Source of the DNA: Prolixibacteraceae bacterium
GTDB lineage: Bacteria > Bacteroidota > Bacteroidia > Bacteroidales > Prolixibacteraceae
NCBI GenBank assembly: GCA_023229575.1
Contig: JALNYZ010000017.1
Location: forward strand, 17,905-81,904
DNA length: 64,000 bases
Reading direction: 5' to 3'
Position 1 is the stretch's first letter; each line of letters starts with the position of its first letter. The notes beneath the pieces are model-generated. The model had not been told where the DNA came from. It saw nothing but the letters and a program-made list of their open reading frames with translations, and searched no databases. This document shows, one piece after another, positions 26,736 through 37,000 of this stretch. The translations under genes and the position numbers were made by a program.

Positions 26736-28541
26736 ATGAAAAATGTATTTTATATTCTCTTCGGAATTTTGATAGCAGTAAACTATACGCTCAACGCTCA
26801 GTCTGGTAAGCGTTATGAGACTAACTGGGAATCGTTGAATTCAGCTCCTGTTCCTGCCTGGTTTAACGAGGCAAAAATCGCATTGTATGTATTTTGGGGA
26901 CCATATTCTGTCCCAGCTTATGATCCAGGTTATGGTTATGCCGAATGGTATGGCGGCTGGGATCGCTCAAAGGAATTTCATGAGAGGGTGTATGGCAAGG
27001 ACTTTCTTTACGAAGATTTTGCCGACCAATGGAAGGCCGAATTATGGAACCCGGATGACTGGGCCGATTTATTCTCAAAATCAGGGGCGAAATATTTTAT
27101 TGTTGTGGCAAAATACCATGATGGCTTTTGTCTTTTCCCAACCTCCTATGACGCCCGGACAATAAACAGGGATAAATGGAACAGCATTGACCGTGGACCT
27201 AAAAGGGACATTATAGGTAACTTATTTGATGCCTGTAAAAAAAGGGATCTGAAGATGGGACTCTACATGTCTGTTTACGAATGGTGGCACCCTTTGTGGG
27301 TCAATCCGGAAACAAGGGGAAAATATGTCGATGAAGTTTTTCATCCTCAATTTAAGGAATTGATTACAAGATATAAACCCTGGTTCGTTTTCACTGATGG
27401 GGCCTGGGCTGCTACCGATAAAATTTTCAAATCAGAAAAACTGGTTTCATGGCTGTTAAATGATTCTCCGGTAAAAGATTATGTCGCATTTAATGATCGG
27501 TGGGGAATGGATAGTAAAGGCAAAAATGGCATGATTTACAATACCGAATTTGGAGGGGGAGCCGGCAAGATTAGCCATGCATGGCAGGAAGACAGAAGCT
27601 TTGGCCCTTCTTATGGCTACAATAGAAATTTGAAAATTACGGATTATGACACTCCTGAAGAACTTATAGGAATGATCGTTCAATGTGTGGCAAGAGGTGG
27701 CAATATTATTCTGGGCGTAGGTCCAAAAGCTGATGGAACCATTCCTGAAATATACCAGGAGCGTATCCTCCAAATGGGAGATTGGCTGAAAGTAAACGGT
27801 GAGGCAATTTATGGCACTACAAAGTGGCAGAAAACCGAACAAATAAGAAAAGTCAATGTATCCAGATTAGATTCTACTATCAATTTTAACTGGAAGTTGA
27901 AGGCTCCGGTTCCAATGATTCCTAAAAGGTTATATGACGTTATTTGGGATGGGTCGCTTGTTCCTGATAAAACAGATGAATACAAATTTAAACTTTCGGC
28001 AATAGGCCAGTCGCGCTTTTTTCTTAACGACAGTTTGTTGATAGACAGGACGGGGACTGGTTTTGATTGGTTGAAGAATTCCGACTCGGTTTCAATTCAT
28101 TTAGACAAGAATAAATCTTACAAGGTGAGCGTTGAATATTACCGCAACCAAAACCGGTATGATATGATGGCAGGTGAAGTTCGCCTGCTATGGTCACGTC
28201 GGGGATTAACACCGCAACCGGTTCCGGCATCCAGGTTTTATAGCGATTATAAAAGTAAAATACATGGATTAAATGCGAAATTCTCTGCAGATCTGCCCGA
28301 AGTATTTTATACAAAAAAAGGAAATTCACTTTATGCGATATGTCCAATTTGGCCAGGAGAAGAATTGATACTTAATGGGGTTGTTCCATCAAAGACAGCA
28401 AATATTTCAATTCTTGGGATAGGAAAAAATCTAAAGTGGTCGGTTAATAATAACAATTTGCACATAAAAGTTCCGCAATTGACAATAGACAAGTTACCTT
28501 GTCAATATGCGTGGACATTTAAAATCGAAAATTTTGATTAA
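26736..28541 (+). CDS. GH29 alpha-L-fucosidase with PA14-like domain
   Basis: After a signal peptide (FYILFGILIAVNYTLNAQS) come GH29 blocks: PVPAWFNEAKIALYVFWGPYSVPAY, GAKYFIVVAKYHDGFCLFPTSYDARTINRD, and LKMGLYMSVYEWWHPLW. Then VFTDGAW carries the likely nucleophile Asp221. GMIVQCVARGGNIILGVGPKADGTIPE closes the catalytic domain around residue 335. Residues 375-490 look like a PA14-type beta domain (DEYKFKLSAIGQSRFFLNDSLLIDR, SYKVSVEYYRNQ, EVRLLWSRRG) instead of an ordinary CBM, followed by a small C-terminal beta domain. It should release terminal alpha-L-fucose (retaining mechanism) in the periplasm. This is the clearest substrate clue in the locus. Confidence 0.88.
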   Translation: MKNVFYILFGILIAVNYTLNAQSGKRYETNWESLNSAPVPAWFNEAKIALYVFWGPYSVPAYDPGYGYAEWYGGWDRSKEFHERVYGKDFLYEDFADQWKAELWNPDDWADLFSKSGAKYFIVVAKYHDGFCLFPTSYDARTINRDKWNSIDRGPKRDIIGNLFDACKKRDLKMGLYMSVYEWWHPLWVNPETRGKYVDEVFHPQFKELITRYKPWFVFTDGAWAATDKIFKSEKLVSWLLNDSPVKDYVAFNDRWGMDSKGKNGMIYNTEFGGGAGKISHAWQEDRSFGPSYGYNRNLKITDYDTPEELIGMIVQCVARGGNIILGVGPKADGTIPEIYQERILQMGDWLKVNGEAIYGTTKWQKTEQIRKVNVSRLDSTINFNWKLKAPVPMIPKRLYDVIWDGSLVPDKTDEYKFKLSAIGQSRFFLNDSLLIDRTGTGFDWLKNSDSVSIHLDKNKSYKVSVEYYRNQNRYDMMAGEVRLLWSRRGLTPQPVPASRFYSDYKSKIHGLNAKFSADLPEVFYTKKGNSLYAICPIWPGEELILNGVVPSKTANISILGIGKNLKWSVNNNNLHIKVPQLTIDKLPCQYAWTFKIENFD

Positions 28542-28582
28542 AAACATTAATTAGGCTGTGTGTCATCTTAAATTTTGAAATT

Positions 28583-29941
28583 ATGAACAGACGTGAATTC
28601 ACTAAAACCGTTGCAACCGGAACCTTGGGAATCGGTGCAATGCCAACAATCCTGACAGGTTCGGGATGGAAGGGGGCCAACGACCGTGTCAATGTTGCTG
28701 TTATTGGCATACATGGAATGGGACAGAACCATATCCTTAATTATACGGGGATAAAAGATGTTAGGGTCGCAGCACTTTGTGATGTGGACAGCAATCTTTT
28801 TGGAAGTACCGTTAAAAAGTTATTTGCCAACAAAGGATTGCCCGATCCGAAGGTTTATGCTGATTTAAGAAAACTTTACGAAGACAAAGACATAGATGCA
28901 GTTTCTATTGTGACCCCAAACCACTGGCATACACTTGCTGCGATATGGGCATTGCAGGCCGGAAAACATGTCTCGGTGGAAAAGCCATGTTGTTACAATT
29001 TTTATGAAGGTCAAAAATTAGTCGAGGCTGCTGAAAAGTACAAACTTATTGTTCAGGATGGAGCTGAACAAAGAAGCAACCCTTGCGCAAAAAGCATGGC
29101 GGATTTTTTACATGCCGGAAAGCTGGGCGAAGTATATATGGCAAAAGGTCTGTGCTACAAATGGCGCGACACGATTGGGAAAACTCCGGAAGGTTCGGTT
29201 CCTGCCGGAGTTGATTACGATCTCTGGTTAGGGCCCGCGCCCAAACGATCATTCTCTAAAAACCGCTTCCATTACAACTGGCATTGGAATTGGGATTATG
29301 GTAATGGAGATATGGGTAACCAGGGGATTCACGAGATGGATATTGCCCGCTGGGGGCTGGGTGTTACCCTGCCGATTAAAATTAATGCTGTCGGGGGCCA
29401 CTTCATGTTCGACGACGACCAGCAAACCCCAAATGACCTGATAGCCGTTTTTGAGTTTCCCAATCCAACCGGTGGTGGCGACAAAAAGAAGATCCTCCAG
29501 TTTGAAGTGCGTCACTGGATTACCAACAGGGAAGGGGTGAACAGCGAAAGTCCGGGCGCCGGCAGTAATTACATGATTAGTGCTGACAATACTGTCGGAA
29601 ACCTGTTTTACGGTTCTAAAGGTTATATGACCAAGAATGTTAACGAGTGGCAGGCGTTTTACGGAAAAGAGCGCACGCCCGGCGAAAGCGGCAGTGGCCT
29701 TGGCGACCATTATGCAGATTTTATCAAAGCGATCCGTGCCAATGATCAGAAACTGGCTCAGGGAGATATTCGCGAAGGGTTCTATTCCTGTGCAGTCATG
29801 CATCTGGGTAATATATCGTACAGGCTTGGAAGGACACTTGTATTTGATCCTATGAAGATGAAGTTCAAAAATGACCCCGAAGCTGATGTAATGCTGACAC
29901 GCCAGTATCGCGAACCATTTGTTGTACCTGATAAAGTATGA
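28583..29941 (+). CDS. Gfo/Idh/MocA family oxidoreductase with Tat signal
   Basis: The N-terminus MNRREFTKTVATGTLGIGAMP is a twin-arginine signal, so a folded, cofactor-loaded enzyme is exported. The Rossmann domain follows (NVAVIGIHGMGQNHILNY, VAALCDVD, AVSIVTPNHWHTLAAIWAL), and GKHVSVEKPCCYN has the EKP motif. The C-terminal domain has FHYNWHWNWDYGNGDMGNQGIHEMDIARWGLG and ends MLTRQYREPFVVPD, as in the partial copy at the window start. The substrate is probably a sugar or glycoside freed by the neighbouring hydrolases. Periplasmic members of this family can do redox-neutral glycoside cleavage with tightly bound NAD, which would suit this setting, but that is inference. Confidence 0.88.
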   Translation: MNRREFTKTVATGTLGIGAMPTILTGSGWKGANDRVNVAVIGIHGMGQNHILNYTGIKDVRVAALCDVDSNLFGSTVKKLFANKGLPDPKVYADLRKLYEDKDIDAVSIVTPNHWHTLAAIWALQAGKHVSVEKPCCYNFYEGQKLVEAAEKYKLIVQDGAEQRSNPCAKSMADFLHAGKLGEVYMAKGLCYKWRDTIGKTPEGSVPAGVDYDLWLGPAPKRSFSKNRFHYNWHWNWDYGNGDMGNQGIHEMDIARWGLGVTLPIKINAVGGHFMFDDDQQTPNDLIAVFEFPNPTGGGDKKKILQFEVRHWITNREGVNSESPGAGSNYMISADNTVGNLFYGSKGYMTKNVNEWQAFYGKERTPGESGSGLGDHYADFIKAIRANDQKLAQGDIREGFYSCAVMHLGNISYRLGRTLVFDPMKMKFKNDPEADVMLTRQYREPFVVPDKV

Positions 29942-30000
29942 CATCTTCTCTGTTTTATATCAACAGATTCCTCATTAAACAAAACGCTTAAATGTAAACA

Positions 30001-30496
30001 ATGAATTTCAAGAAATTAACTCAACAAGATAAAGAGGATTATGACCCGGATGGTTATTTGCTGGTACCGAGATGGGTTTCTCTTCCCCAACATGCTTAGC
30101 GTACTAACTTCGCTGACTCCTGCCAATAAGGAAAATGGTTGCCTTCAGGTAATAAAAGGCTCGCACAAATTAGGACGTATAGAACATGGTTTTACAGGAG
30201 AGCAGCAAGGGGCAAACCAGGAAAGGGTAGATGAAATATTAAAAGTTATGGAACTGATATACGTGGAAATGAAACCAGGAGACACACTTTTTTTCCATAG
30301 CAGTCTTCTTCACCGTTCCGATCGAAATAACAGTTCCGAACCTCGATGGTCCCTGATATCTGCCTATAACAGAAAAGACAACATACCTTTTAAAGAAAAT
30401 AATAAGCTCTCGTACACTGCTATTTCAAAAGTTAGTGATAGCGCCATACTGGGATACAGGGGTGGAAGTATTTCTGAAGATGCTGATTTCAAGTAA
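30001..30496 (+). pseudogene. Phytanoyl-CoA dioxygenase (PhyH) family gene, internally deleted and frameshifted
   Basis: ATG at 30001 begins MNFKKLTQQDKEDYDPDGYLLVP, the usual N-terminus of PhyH-family Fe(II)/2-oxoglutarate dioxygenases, but the frame stops at 30097. The frame containing 30041-30496 carries the C-terminal half: WYRDGFLFPNMLSVLTSLTPANKENGCLQVIKGSHKLGRIEH, ending at 30496. About 100 residues are missing between DGYLLVP and WYRDGFLFP, including the segment with the HxD metal ligands. The join lies near TGCTGGTACCGAGATGGG (about 30058-30077) and shifts the frame. The gene cannot make an active enzyme. Relatives are common in Bacteroidota sugar loci next to Gfo/Idh/MocA genes. Confidence 0.75.
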
Positions 30497-30576
30497 ATCG
30501 TCCAAAACTGATAGATAAGTGGACATTATGTATCAATATTTAAGGTTAAACCCAGGTATGAATAAAGATAAAAAGA

Positions 30577-31851
30577 ATGACTGAAAAACTTAAACTGCCA
30601 ACTAATTTTCGCTGGATTATTCTTAGCCTGCTTTTTGCTGCAACGACTATCCTTTATATCGATCGTTCGGCTTTGGGAATCCTGGCTCCCGAACTTCAGA
30701 AGAGCATTGGCTGGTCTGAAGAACAATACGGGATCATCAACAGTGTGTTTATGATTGCCTATGCCCTCTGTTTTATCCTGATGGGCCGGTTGATCGACAT
30801 TGTCGGCACCCGGAAAGGCTACCTGGTTTCCATCGGAATATGGAGCCTGGCAACTCTGGGCCATTCACTTGCCCGCAGTTGGATCGGTTTTGCTGTGGCA
30901 CGTTTCAGCCTGGCTGTTGGCCAATCCGGGAATTTCCCGTCTGCCATCAAAGCGGTTGCCGAATGGTTCCCCAAAAAAGACAGGGCTCTGGCTGTCGGGA
31001 TTTTCAATGGAGGCGCCAACATGGGAACAATCCTTTCGCCTCTGATTATTCCAACGCTTGTACTTAATTTCGACAACTGGCGGGTTGGTTTTTTGTGGAC
31101 TTTCCCGATCAGCTTAATTTGGGTACTGCTTTGGCTGAAATATTTCAGGAAACCAGAACAAAGCCCGAATGTTTCGGCAGAAGAACTTCAATTCATTAAT
31201 TCAGACAGCGATGAAAACGAAAATGCCGAAAAAGTGGGGTGGAAAGAGATCCTGCCTCACCGTGGAACCTGGGCCATTGCAGTCGCCAAATTCGTGGCCG
31301 ACCCGATCTGGTGGTTTTACCTGTTCTGGGGCGCTAAATTCCTGAACGAAAAATTTGGACTCAATCTGAAAGAAATTGGCTTGCCATTTTTTACCATTTA
31401 TCTGGTATCATGGGGACTGGGTATTTCTCTGGGTTGGCTGTCCTCCAAATTCATGAAGATGGGTTTCAGCCTTAATCAGGGGCGAAAATTTAGCCTGTTG
31501 GCTTGCGCGTTGTTTGCCGTTCCGGTGGCCATAGTGCCACATACCGATAATATGTGGCTGGCAGTCGGACTGATTGCCCTTGCTGCGGGAGGCCATTGCG
31601 GATGGTCGGCCAATGTGTTTAGCCTGATGACAGACATTTTCCCGAAAAAGGCAGTTGGGTCGGTGGCAGGTTTTGGTGGCTTTTCAGGCGCTGTAGGAGG
31701 TGCTATTGTTGCTTTCGGGGTTGGCAAAATCCTTCAGAATATAGGCGTTGATGGATACGCCATTCCTTTTGCCGTTGCCGGATCGGGATACCTGATAGCC
31801 TTGGTTATTGTCCATTTATTAGTGCCAAGAATTAAAACAATAAATATTTAA
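30577..31851 (+). CDS. MFS transporter, ACS/hexuronate (ExuT-like) type
   Basis: The protein has about twelve hydrophobic segments over 424 residues and no signal peptide, as expected for a cytoplasmic-membrane MFS carrier. The loop 2-3 signature GRLIDIVGTRKGYLVSIGIWSLATLGHSLARS and the block RFSLAVGQSGNFPSAIKAVAEWFPKKDRALAVGIFNGGANMGTI are typical of the anion:cation symporter group that includes hexuronate and sugar-acid carriers. It probably imports the monosaccharide or uronate released in the periplasm, with H+ or Na+. It starts 80 bases after the broken PhyH gene and ends 11 bases before the URO-D-family gene. Confidence 0.85.
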   Translation: MTEKLKLPTNFRWIILSLLFAATTILYIDRSALGILAPELQKSIGWSEEQYGIINSVFMIAYALCFILMGRLIDIVGTRKGYLVSIGIWSLATLGHSLARSWIGFAVARFSLAVGQSGNFPSAIKAVAEWFPKKDRALAVGIFNGGANMGTILSPLIIPTLVLNFDNWRVGFLWTFPISLIWVLLWLKYFRKPEQSPNVSAEELQFINSDSDENENAEKVGWKEILPHRGTWAIAVAKFVADPIWWFYLFWGAKFLNEKFGLNLKEIGLPFFTIYLVSWGLGISLGWLSSKFMKMGFSLNQGRKFSLLACALFAVPVAIVPHTDNMWLAVGLIALAAGGHCGWSANVFSLMTDIFPKKAVGSVAGFGGFSGAVGGAIVAFGVGKILQNIGVDGYAIPFAVAGSGYLIALVIVHLLVPRIKTINI

Positions 31852-31862
31852 TCTGATTTGAA

Positions 31863-33032
31863 ATGAATAGTAGAGAAAGAATTCAAGCCACCCTCAGTCA
31901 CAAAGAACCTGATCGGATTCCATACGATTTGGCTGGAACTACAGTAACAGCGATTACCAGGAATGCCTATTTGCGGGCGATGAAATTTCGCGGGCTCTCC
32001 ACAGAAATCGGTGACGACGAAATCGACCCGATCCAACAGATAATTACTCCTAGTGAGGAAAACCTGATTTTCCTGAAGGCAGATACCCGCCGGTTGGGCG
32101 CCAAACGAATTCCCGATTACCAAAATGTCAGACGCTTATCGGGAAATACAATTGAAGTAACCGATTTTTACGGTTGCAAATGGAAATTTGAACAAGGGCA
32201 TGATATTTATTTTAACCTGTTTGATTCCCCGATTGAAAAGGCCGGTTCGTTATCCGGATCTTTGCATTTGCTGCCTCAAACCGATTGGGACAGCTACAAA
32301 AAAGTCCTTCGGAACAATTTAAATGAACAAGTCGGAAAGGTTGGGGATTTCTGCGGAATTGCAGACCGCAATACAGCCGGGCTAACAGAAAACAGCCTCC
32401 GCATCAGGGGATACGAAAACTGGTTTATGGATACCATGATTGACCAGGAAGGAGTTGAAGAACTGTTTCATCGCATTGTTGAAGATAAACTCATATATTG
32501 GGATGCGATTATTGATTGGGCCATTGAAACTGGGAACGGGCAAAAAATTCAGGTCATTTCGGAGTGTGACGATCTGGGGTCGCAGGCAACAACCATTCTC
32601 GACCCGGATATTTTGCGGCAGATGGTCATTCCACATTTCAAAACCATTTTTACCCATGTAAAAAAGCGGTTGCCACATGTAAAAACCTTTATGCACAGTT
32701 GTGGCGCTATCCGGGAAATACTTCCCGATTTGATTGATGCCGGATTGGATATTTTGAACCCGGTGCAATTTACAGCAACAGGAATGGATTTGAAAGGGTT
32801 GAAACGCGATTTTGGTGATGTACTCACTTTCTGGGGAGGTGGTGTCGATACTCAATCGACACTCAACAATGGTACCCCTCAACAAGTTGCCGATGAAGTT
32901 AAACAGATTATCGATATACTGGCTCCCGGCGGAGGCTTTGTTTTTTCCCCGATACACAACATTCAGGAAGATGTACCCCCGGAGAATTTCTGGGCCATGT
33001 GGGATACCCTTCAGCAATACGGTAAATATTGA
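31863..33032 (+). CDS. Uroporphyrinogen decarboxylase (URO-D) family protein, non-heme type
   Basis: The opening MNSRERIQATLSHKEPDRIPYDLAGTTVTAI is typical of the URO-D/MtaA-like superfamily used for methyl or other C1 transfers and for unknown reactions in sugar loci, rather than heme HemE. Barrel strands follow: IQVISECDDLGSQATTIL, HVKTFMHSCGAIREILPDLIDAGLDILNPVQF, LTFWGGGVDTQSTL, and GGGFVFSPIHNIQEDVPPENFWAM. HSCG and GGGVDTQ are conserved in the subfamily; the Cys and His could bind zinc as in MtaA-type methyltransferases. At 389 residues it is full length and cytoplasmic. The reaction is not assignable. A truncated DUF4832-like fragment follows directly. Confidence 0.75.
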   Translation: MNSRERIQATLSHKEPDRIPYDLAGTTVTAITRNAYLRAMKFRGLSTEIGDDEIDPIQQIITPSEENLIFLKADTRRLGAKRIPDYQNVRRLSGNTIEVTDFYGCKWKFEQGHDIYFNLFDSPIEKAGSLSGSLHLLPQTDWDSYKKVLRNNLNEQVGKVGDFCGIADRNTAGLTENSLRIRGYENWFMDTMIDQEGVEELFHRIVEDKLIYWDAIIDWAIETGNGQKIQVISECDDLGSQATTILDPDILRQMVIPHFKTIFTHVKKRLPHVKTFMHSCGAIREILPDLIDAGLDILNPVQFTATGMDLKGLKRDFGDVLTFWGGGVDTQSTLNNGTPQQVADEVKQIIDILAPGGGFVFSPIHNIQEDVPPENFWAMWDTLQQYGKY

Positions 33033-33376
33033 TAGAATTGACAAATCTTTCTCAACAAACAAGGGAAGCATTGGTGAGGTCATATACCGATAATTTCAAA
33101 AAGACCCTGCTGGTAATGCTTCTGACAGACGAGAATACGAATAAATTCGGTCTTTCTCAAGCCAATGTAGGCTGGAGAGTTGACTGTATCGGCGATCTCG
33201 GATTTTGGGCCAAAGACAAGGATAATCCTGAAAGGACCCACATGTATGATTATTATCCGCAAGGCATTTCACAGACGATGCACGATAATTTAAAAGCTTT
33301 GCAAACGGCCTGGCAGGATATTGTTGAGGCGCCAAAACTTTCGCGGGGTCGGTTGCCACAGAAGTTGCCAAAATGA
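33029..33376 (+). pseudogene. Remnant of a DUF4832-like (GH-like) gene, C-terminal fragment
   Basis: The frame begins with a TTG overlapping the URO-D stop and has no signal peptide. It contains SQANVGWRVDCIGDLGFWAKDKDNPERTHMYDYYPQGISQ, which resembles the part of DUF4832 proteins (exported TIM-barrel-like proteins of several hundred residues) containing the GxRxDCxGD...HMxxxYP pattern. Only about 115 residues remain and the catalytic barrel is absent. The most likely reading is the leftover of a deletion between a URO-D gene and a downstream GH-like gene. A functional small protein is possible but unlikely. Confidence 0.5.
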
Positions 33377-33464
33377 AAATTTCCCTGGCACATCACGTTC
33401 AGTAATTATCAGCGAACTACAAAGTTTCTTTGAATTCTATCAGGAAACCAGTAATCTTTTCAAT

Positions 33465-33498
33465 AAAAAAGAGGATGCCTTTTTGGACACCCTCTTAT
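33465..33498. terminator. Putative bidirectional terminator hairpin
   Basis: AAGAGG (33469-33474) pairs with CCTCTT (33491-33496). Further TG/CA and CC/GG pairs extend the stem inward, with one- and two-base bulges around a TTTTT loop. The A-run on the left and a short T/A tail on the right would let it work in either direction. It follows the DUF4832 remnant and closes the first gene block before the SusC promoter region. Confidence 0.5.
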
Positions 33499-33671
33499 CA
33501 TAAGGGAAAGTAAAGAAGCAGACTAAACCACTGCATGTATTCTTTATTCACAATTCTCATGTTGCCAATACCTTAAATAGTAGATCTTTAGAGTTTATGT
33601 CCCGCCTTGTAATAAGCATTATAACAATCAAATGTTATTTCAAAAAAAATGTTAAAAAACATTTATAAATG

Positions 33672-33704
33672 TTTGTGAATAGATTAAAAATGTTTATATA
33701 TTTG
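33672..33704 (+). promoter_or_regulatory. Bacteroidota-type promoter upstream of the SusC/SusD block
   Basis: TTTG at 33672-33675 and TATATTTG at 33697-33704 match the Bacteroidota housekeeping pattern TTTG / TAnnTTTG with a 21-base spacer. Transcription would start near 33711. This gives a leader of about 375 bases before the intact susC at 34088, running through a broken susC N-terminus (33792-33951). The promoter may originally have served that lost gene. Confidence 0.5.
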
Positions 33705-33791
33705 ACGCAGCAATTATATGGGTATGTGTGTATAAGTTATCAAACATAGACTCTTCTTGGAATTACTAACATTTAGACTAAATTAATCAGT

Positions 33792-33951
33792 ATGAAAAAA
33801 AGATTGTGCCATATTTTGATTGTACTCTTGCCACCTGAGCCAGTGTAATGGCGCAAGTGAAAGTATCCAGTACCATTTCGATCCTAATGGAAACGGTATT
33901 CCTGGTGTAATTGACGTCCAAAAGGGAACGACGAATAGAATAAATAAGTAA
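33792..33951 (+). pseudogene. Relic of a SusC-like gene N-terminus, frameshifted
   Basis: ATG at 33792 starts a signal-peptide-like MKKRLCHILIVLL that stops at 33848. In another frame the text continues ASVMAQVKVSSTIS, and in a third frame DPNGNGIPGVIDVQKGTTN, ending at 33951. Read together, these give a signal peptide and the first strands of the carboxypeptidase-regulatory-like domain that opens SusC-family receptors (usual pattern VSGTISDxNGxxIPGVxVxxKGTTNG). At least two frameshifts and an internal stop have killed it, and the remaining 900 or so residues are gone. Between 33951 and 34088 I see only small hairpins (ACCGG...CCGGT near 34008-34037; TGCC-GCAA-GGCA near 34048). Confidence 0.6.
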
Positions 33952-34087
33952 CATGGGTGGAAAATACGCTGATGTTGTAACCGAATAGGTATAAAGCGCG
34001 ATAAAAAACCGGCCGATGCACGCAACATCAACCGGTTAAACAAAATCTGCCGCAAGGCAACATGTTTAATTAACACATTTCAAAAGT

Positions 34088-37000
34088 ATGAAAAAAAATC
34101 TTGATGATCTCTCTTTCCATTTCAGAAAGAGGATAAGAGTTAATTGGCTGGCTATAAAATTATTGACATTTTTTGTTTTTGCCGGCACAATAACCTTATC
34201 GGCCAGTACTTACTCGCAAAAGACGAAAATCGACCTTCATATGCGGAATTCATCTTTGGCCGATATCTTTAGCTCAATTGAAAAATCGAGCGAATTCATT
34301 TTTTTCTATAATGAAGAGGTAGTGAATGATCAAATCGTCAAATCGGTCTCTGTGGAAGGCGAAAAGATAGAGGAAATTCTTGAGCAGCTATTTGCCGGAA
34401 CTGACATTGCTTACAAGATAGACGACCATCAGGTTTTCCTCTATAAAAAGGATAACCTAAAGCAGCTTGAGCAATTGAAGATGGAAATAAAAATTGAGCA
34501 ACCCCAGAAGAAGCAGCTCAATGGAAAGGTGACAGATATTAAAGGAGAACCTATTCCAGGCACGACAATATTTGTAAAGGGCGCCACGGTCGGAGTTGTA
34601 TCCAACTCCAATGGCGAGTTTATACTTAATGTACCATTTGATTCAAAGGTGCTTTCGTTTTCTTTTGTTGGCTTCAAAGCACAGGAAATTCCGATTGGTA
34701 ATAAAACATACTTTGCCATTACCCTTGAGGAAGAGACGGTTGGTTTGGAGGAGGTTGTGGCAATTGGCTATGGCGTTCAGAAAAAAATAGCCATTTCCGG
34801 CGCCATATCAAGTGTTTCATCTGCGGATATAATTCAATCCCCGGCATCAAATGTTGCAAGCAGTTTAGCAGGCCGTGTGACCGGATTTGCTGCCGTTCAG
34901 CTTGGCGGTAAACCGGGAGACGATGATCCAGTATTATTTATAAGAGGGATTGCTTCACTTACCCAGGCTAGTTCCACACCTTTGATCCTGGTTGATGGTG
35001 TGGAACGTGAGTTTAACAGGTTAGACCCTAACGAAATTGAATCAATATCTATTTTGAAAGACGCTTCGTCAACCGCAGTATATGGGGTTAGAGGCGCTAA
35101 TGGGGTTGTTTTGGTCACAACAAAGAGGGGGAAATCGGGTGCTCCCCAAATCAACTTTACCTCTAATTACGGGATACAAAAGCCTACAAATTTAATAAAA
35201 TTTATTGATAGTTATACCTATGCTACAACATACAACGAGTCACAACTCAATGATAACCCGAATGGTTCAGTTAGGTTCAGCCCCGAAGCAATAGAGGCAT
35301 TCAGGACGAATTCGGATCCAATCCTGTACCCAAACACTGATTGGATGGATTATATGCTGAAACCTTCCTCCTTTAATTTACAGGCAAATATCAATATCAG
35401 TGGAGGGAACGAAAAAGTAAGGTACTTTGTTTCAGTGGGCTACAGGAATGAGGATGGTTTATGGAAAAAATTATACCCGTGGGATGCGACATTCTGGTAC
35501 AAACAATACAATTTACGTGCCAACCTTGATATAAATTTAACGAAAACAACGAGCATTTCATTGACAACCAATAACATCGCCGGCAGGCAAAATCAGCCAT
35601 ATAGTTCGCAGGCGGACGATGCTTGGTTTAGAGCAATGTATTGGTCCCAACCATACTCCTCACCAGGCATAATCGATGGGAGACAGATCATTACCGGCTC
35701 CCACATCCCTGATCAAATGAAACAGGGATTTAATCCTGATTACGGCTCCGGTACAAGAACGACCCTTAAAAACAACTTAAATTTTGATATTGGACTGGTG
35801 CAGAAGTTGGATTTTATTACCAAAGGATTGGGGTTCAGGACTAAGGTAGCATACAATTATGCCATGGCACAAACAAAAAACAGGACAATAAATGTAGCAA
35901 GGTGGTATGCCGATCCACTGTATGTTTATGTACCGGATGCCCCTGCAGAAACCCGTAATACAGTTGTTTACAGGAAACAGGGCGATGACCGTATTCTGGG
36001 ATACAGCGAGAGCAACACTTCTGGTATGAACTGGTATATGGAAACAGCCTTTGACTACAACCGAAGTTTCGGGAACCATAATCTGGCCGGTCTTATAATG
36101 TACAATCAAAGCAAGGCATACTATCCTTCGGTATATCCGGATATTCCAAGTGGCTACCTTGGGTTTGTCGGACGGCTAACTTATAATTACAGGTCTAAAT
36201 ATTTTATCGACTTCAATGCCGGGTACAACGGCTCCGAGAACTTTGTCAAAGGGAGGCGTTTTGGATTTTTCCCGGCCGTGTCTGGTGGCTGGATTGTGTC
36301 GGATGAGAACTTTATGAAAAAAATACCCGTGATCAGCCATCTGAAACTTCGTGGATCTTATGGGTTTGTGGGCAACGATAAGATTGGCGGCAGCCGGTTC
36401 CTCTTTCTCCCCGATACTTACAATGGTAGCGCGGGTGGGTATAACTTTGGGACTTCAGTTCCTCAAAATCAAATAACTGCTGGTGAAAGCACTATAGGAA
36501 ACCCGCTGGTAACCTGGGAAAAGTCCAGGAAACAGAATATCGGTGTTGATCTTAAATTTTTTAAGGGTAACCTGGGAATTAGCTTCGATCAATTTTACGA
36601 GTATAGATCCGATATCCTTATCACCCGAAATACTACCCCTGCATTTATTCCGGTCAAATTACCCCCGGTAAATCTTGGCAAAGTATCAAACAGAGGATAT
36701 GAAGTTGAGGTGGAATGGAGAAAAAACAAAAAGGAATTTGGCTACTTCATCAGTGTTAATTTATCAAAAGCCAAAAATAAAATACTCTTTAACGATGAAC
36801 TGCCGCAGGCAGAACCTTATCTGGCAACGACAGGAAGATCTGTAAGCCAGACTTTTGGTTATATCTTTGATGGCTTCTGGTCAGAAAATGATATTACAAA
36901 TGTATCCGATTTCCCCACGCATTGGTACACCCCACATGCCGGCGATATAAGATATAAGGATTTAAATAACGACGGTGTTGTAAATGCCAATGACCAAAAG

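Noticed and set aside
29249..29944. 231-codon minus-strand frame
   Set aside because: It is opposite the complete Gfo/Idh/MocA gene, which has a Tat signal and all family motifs; the antisense frame has none.
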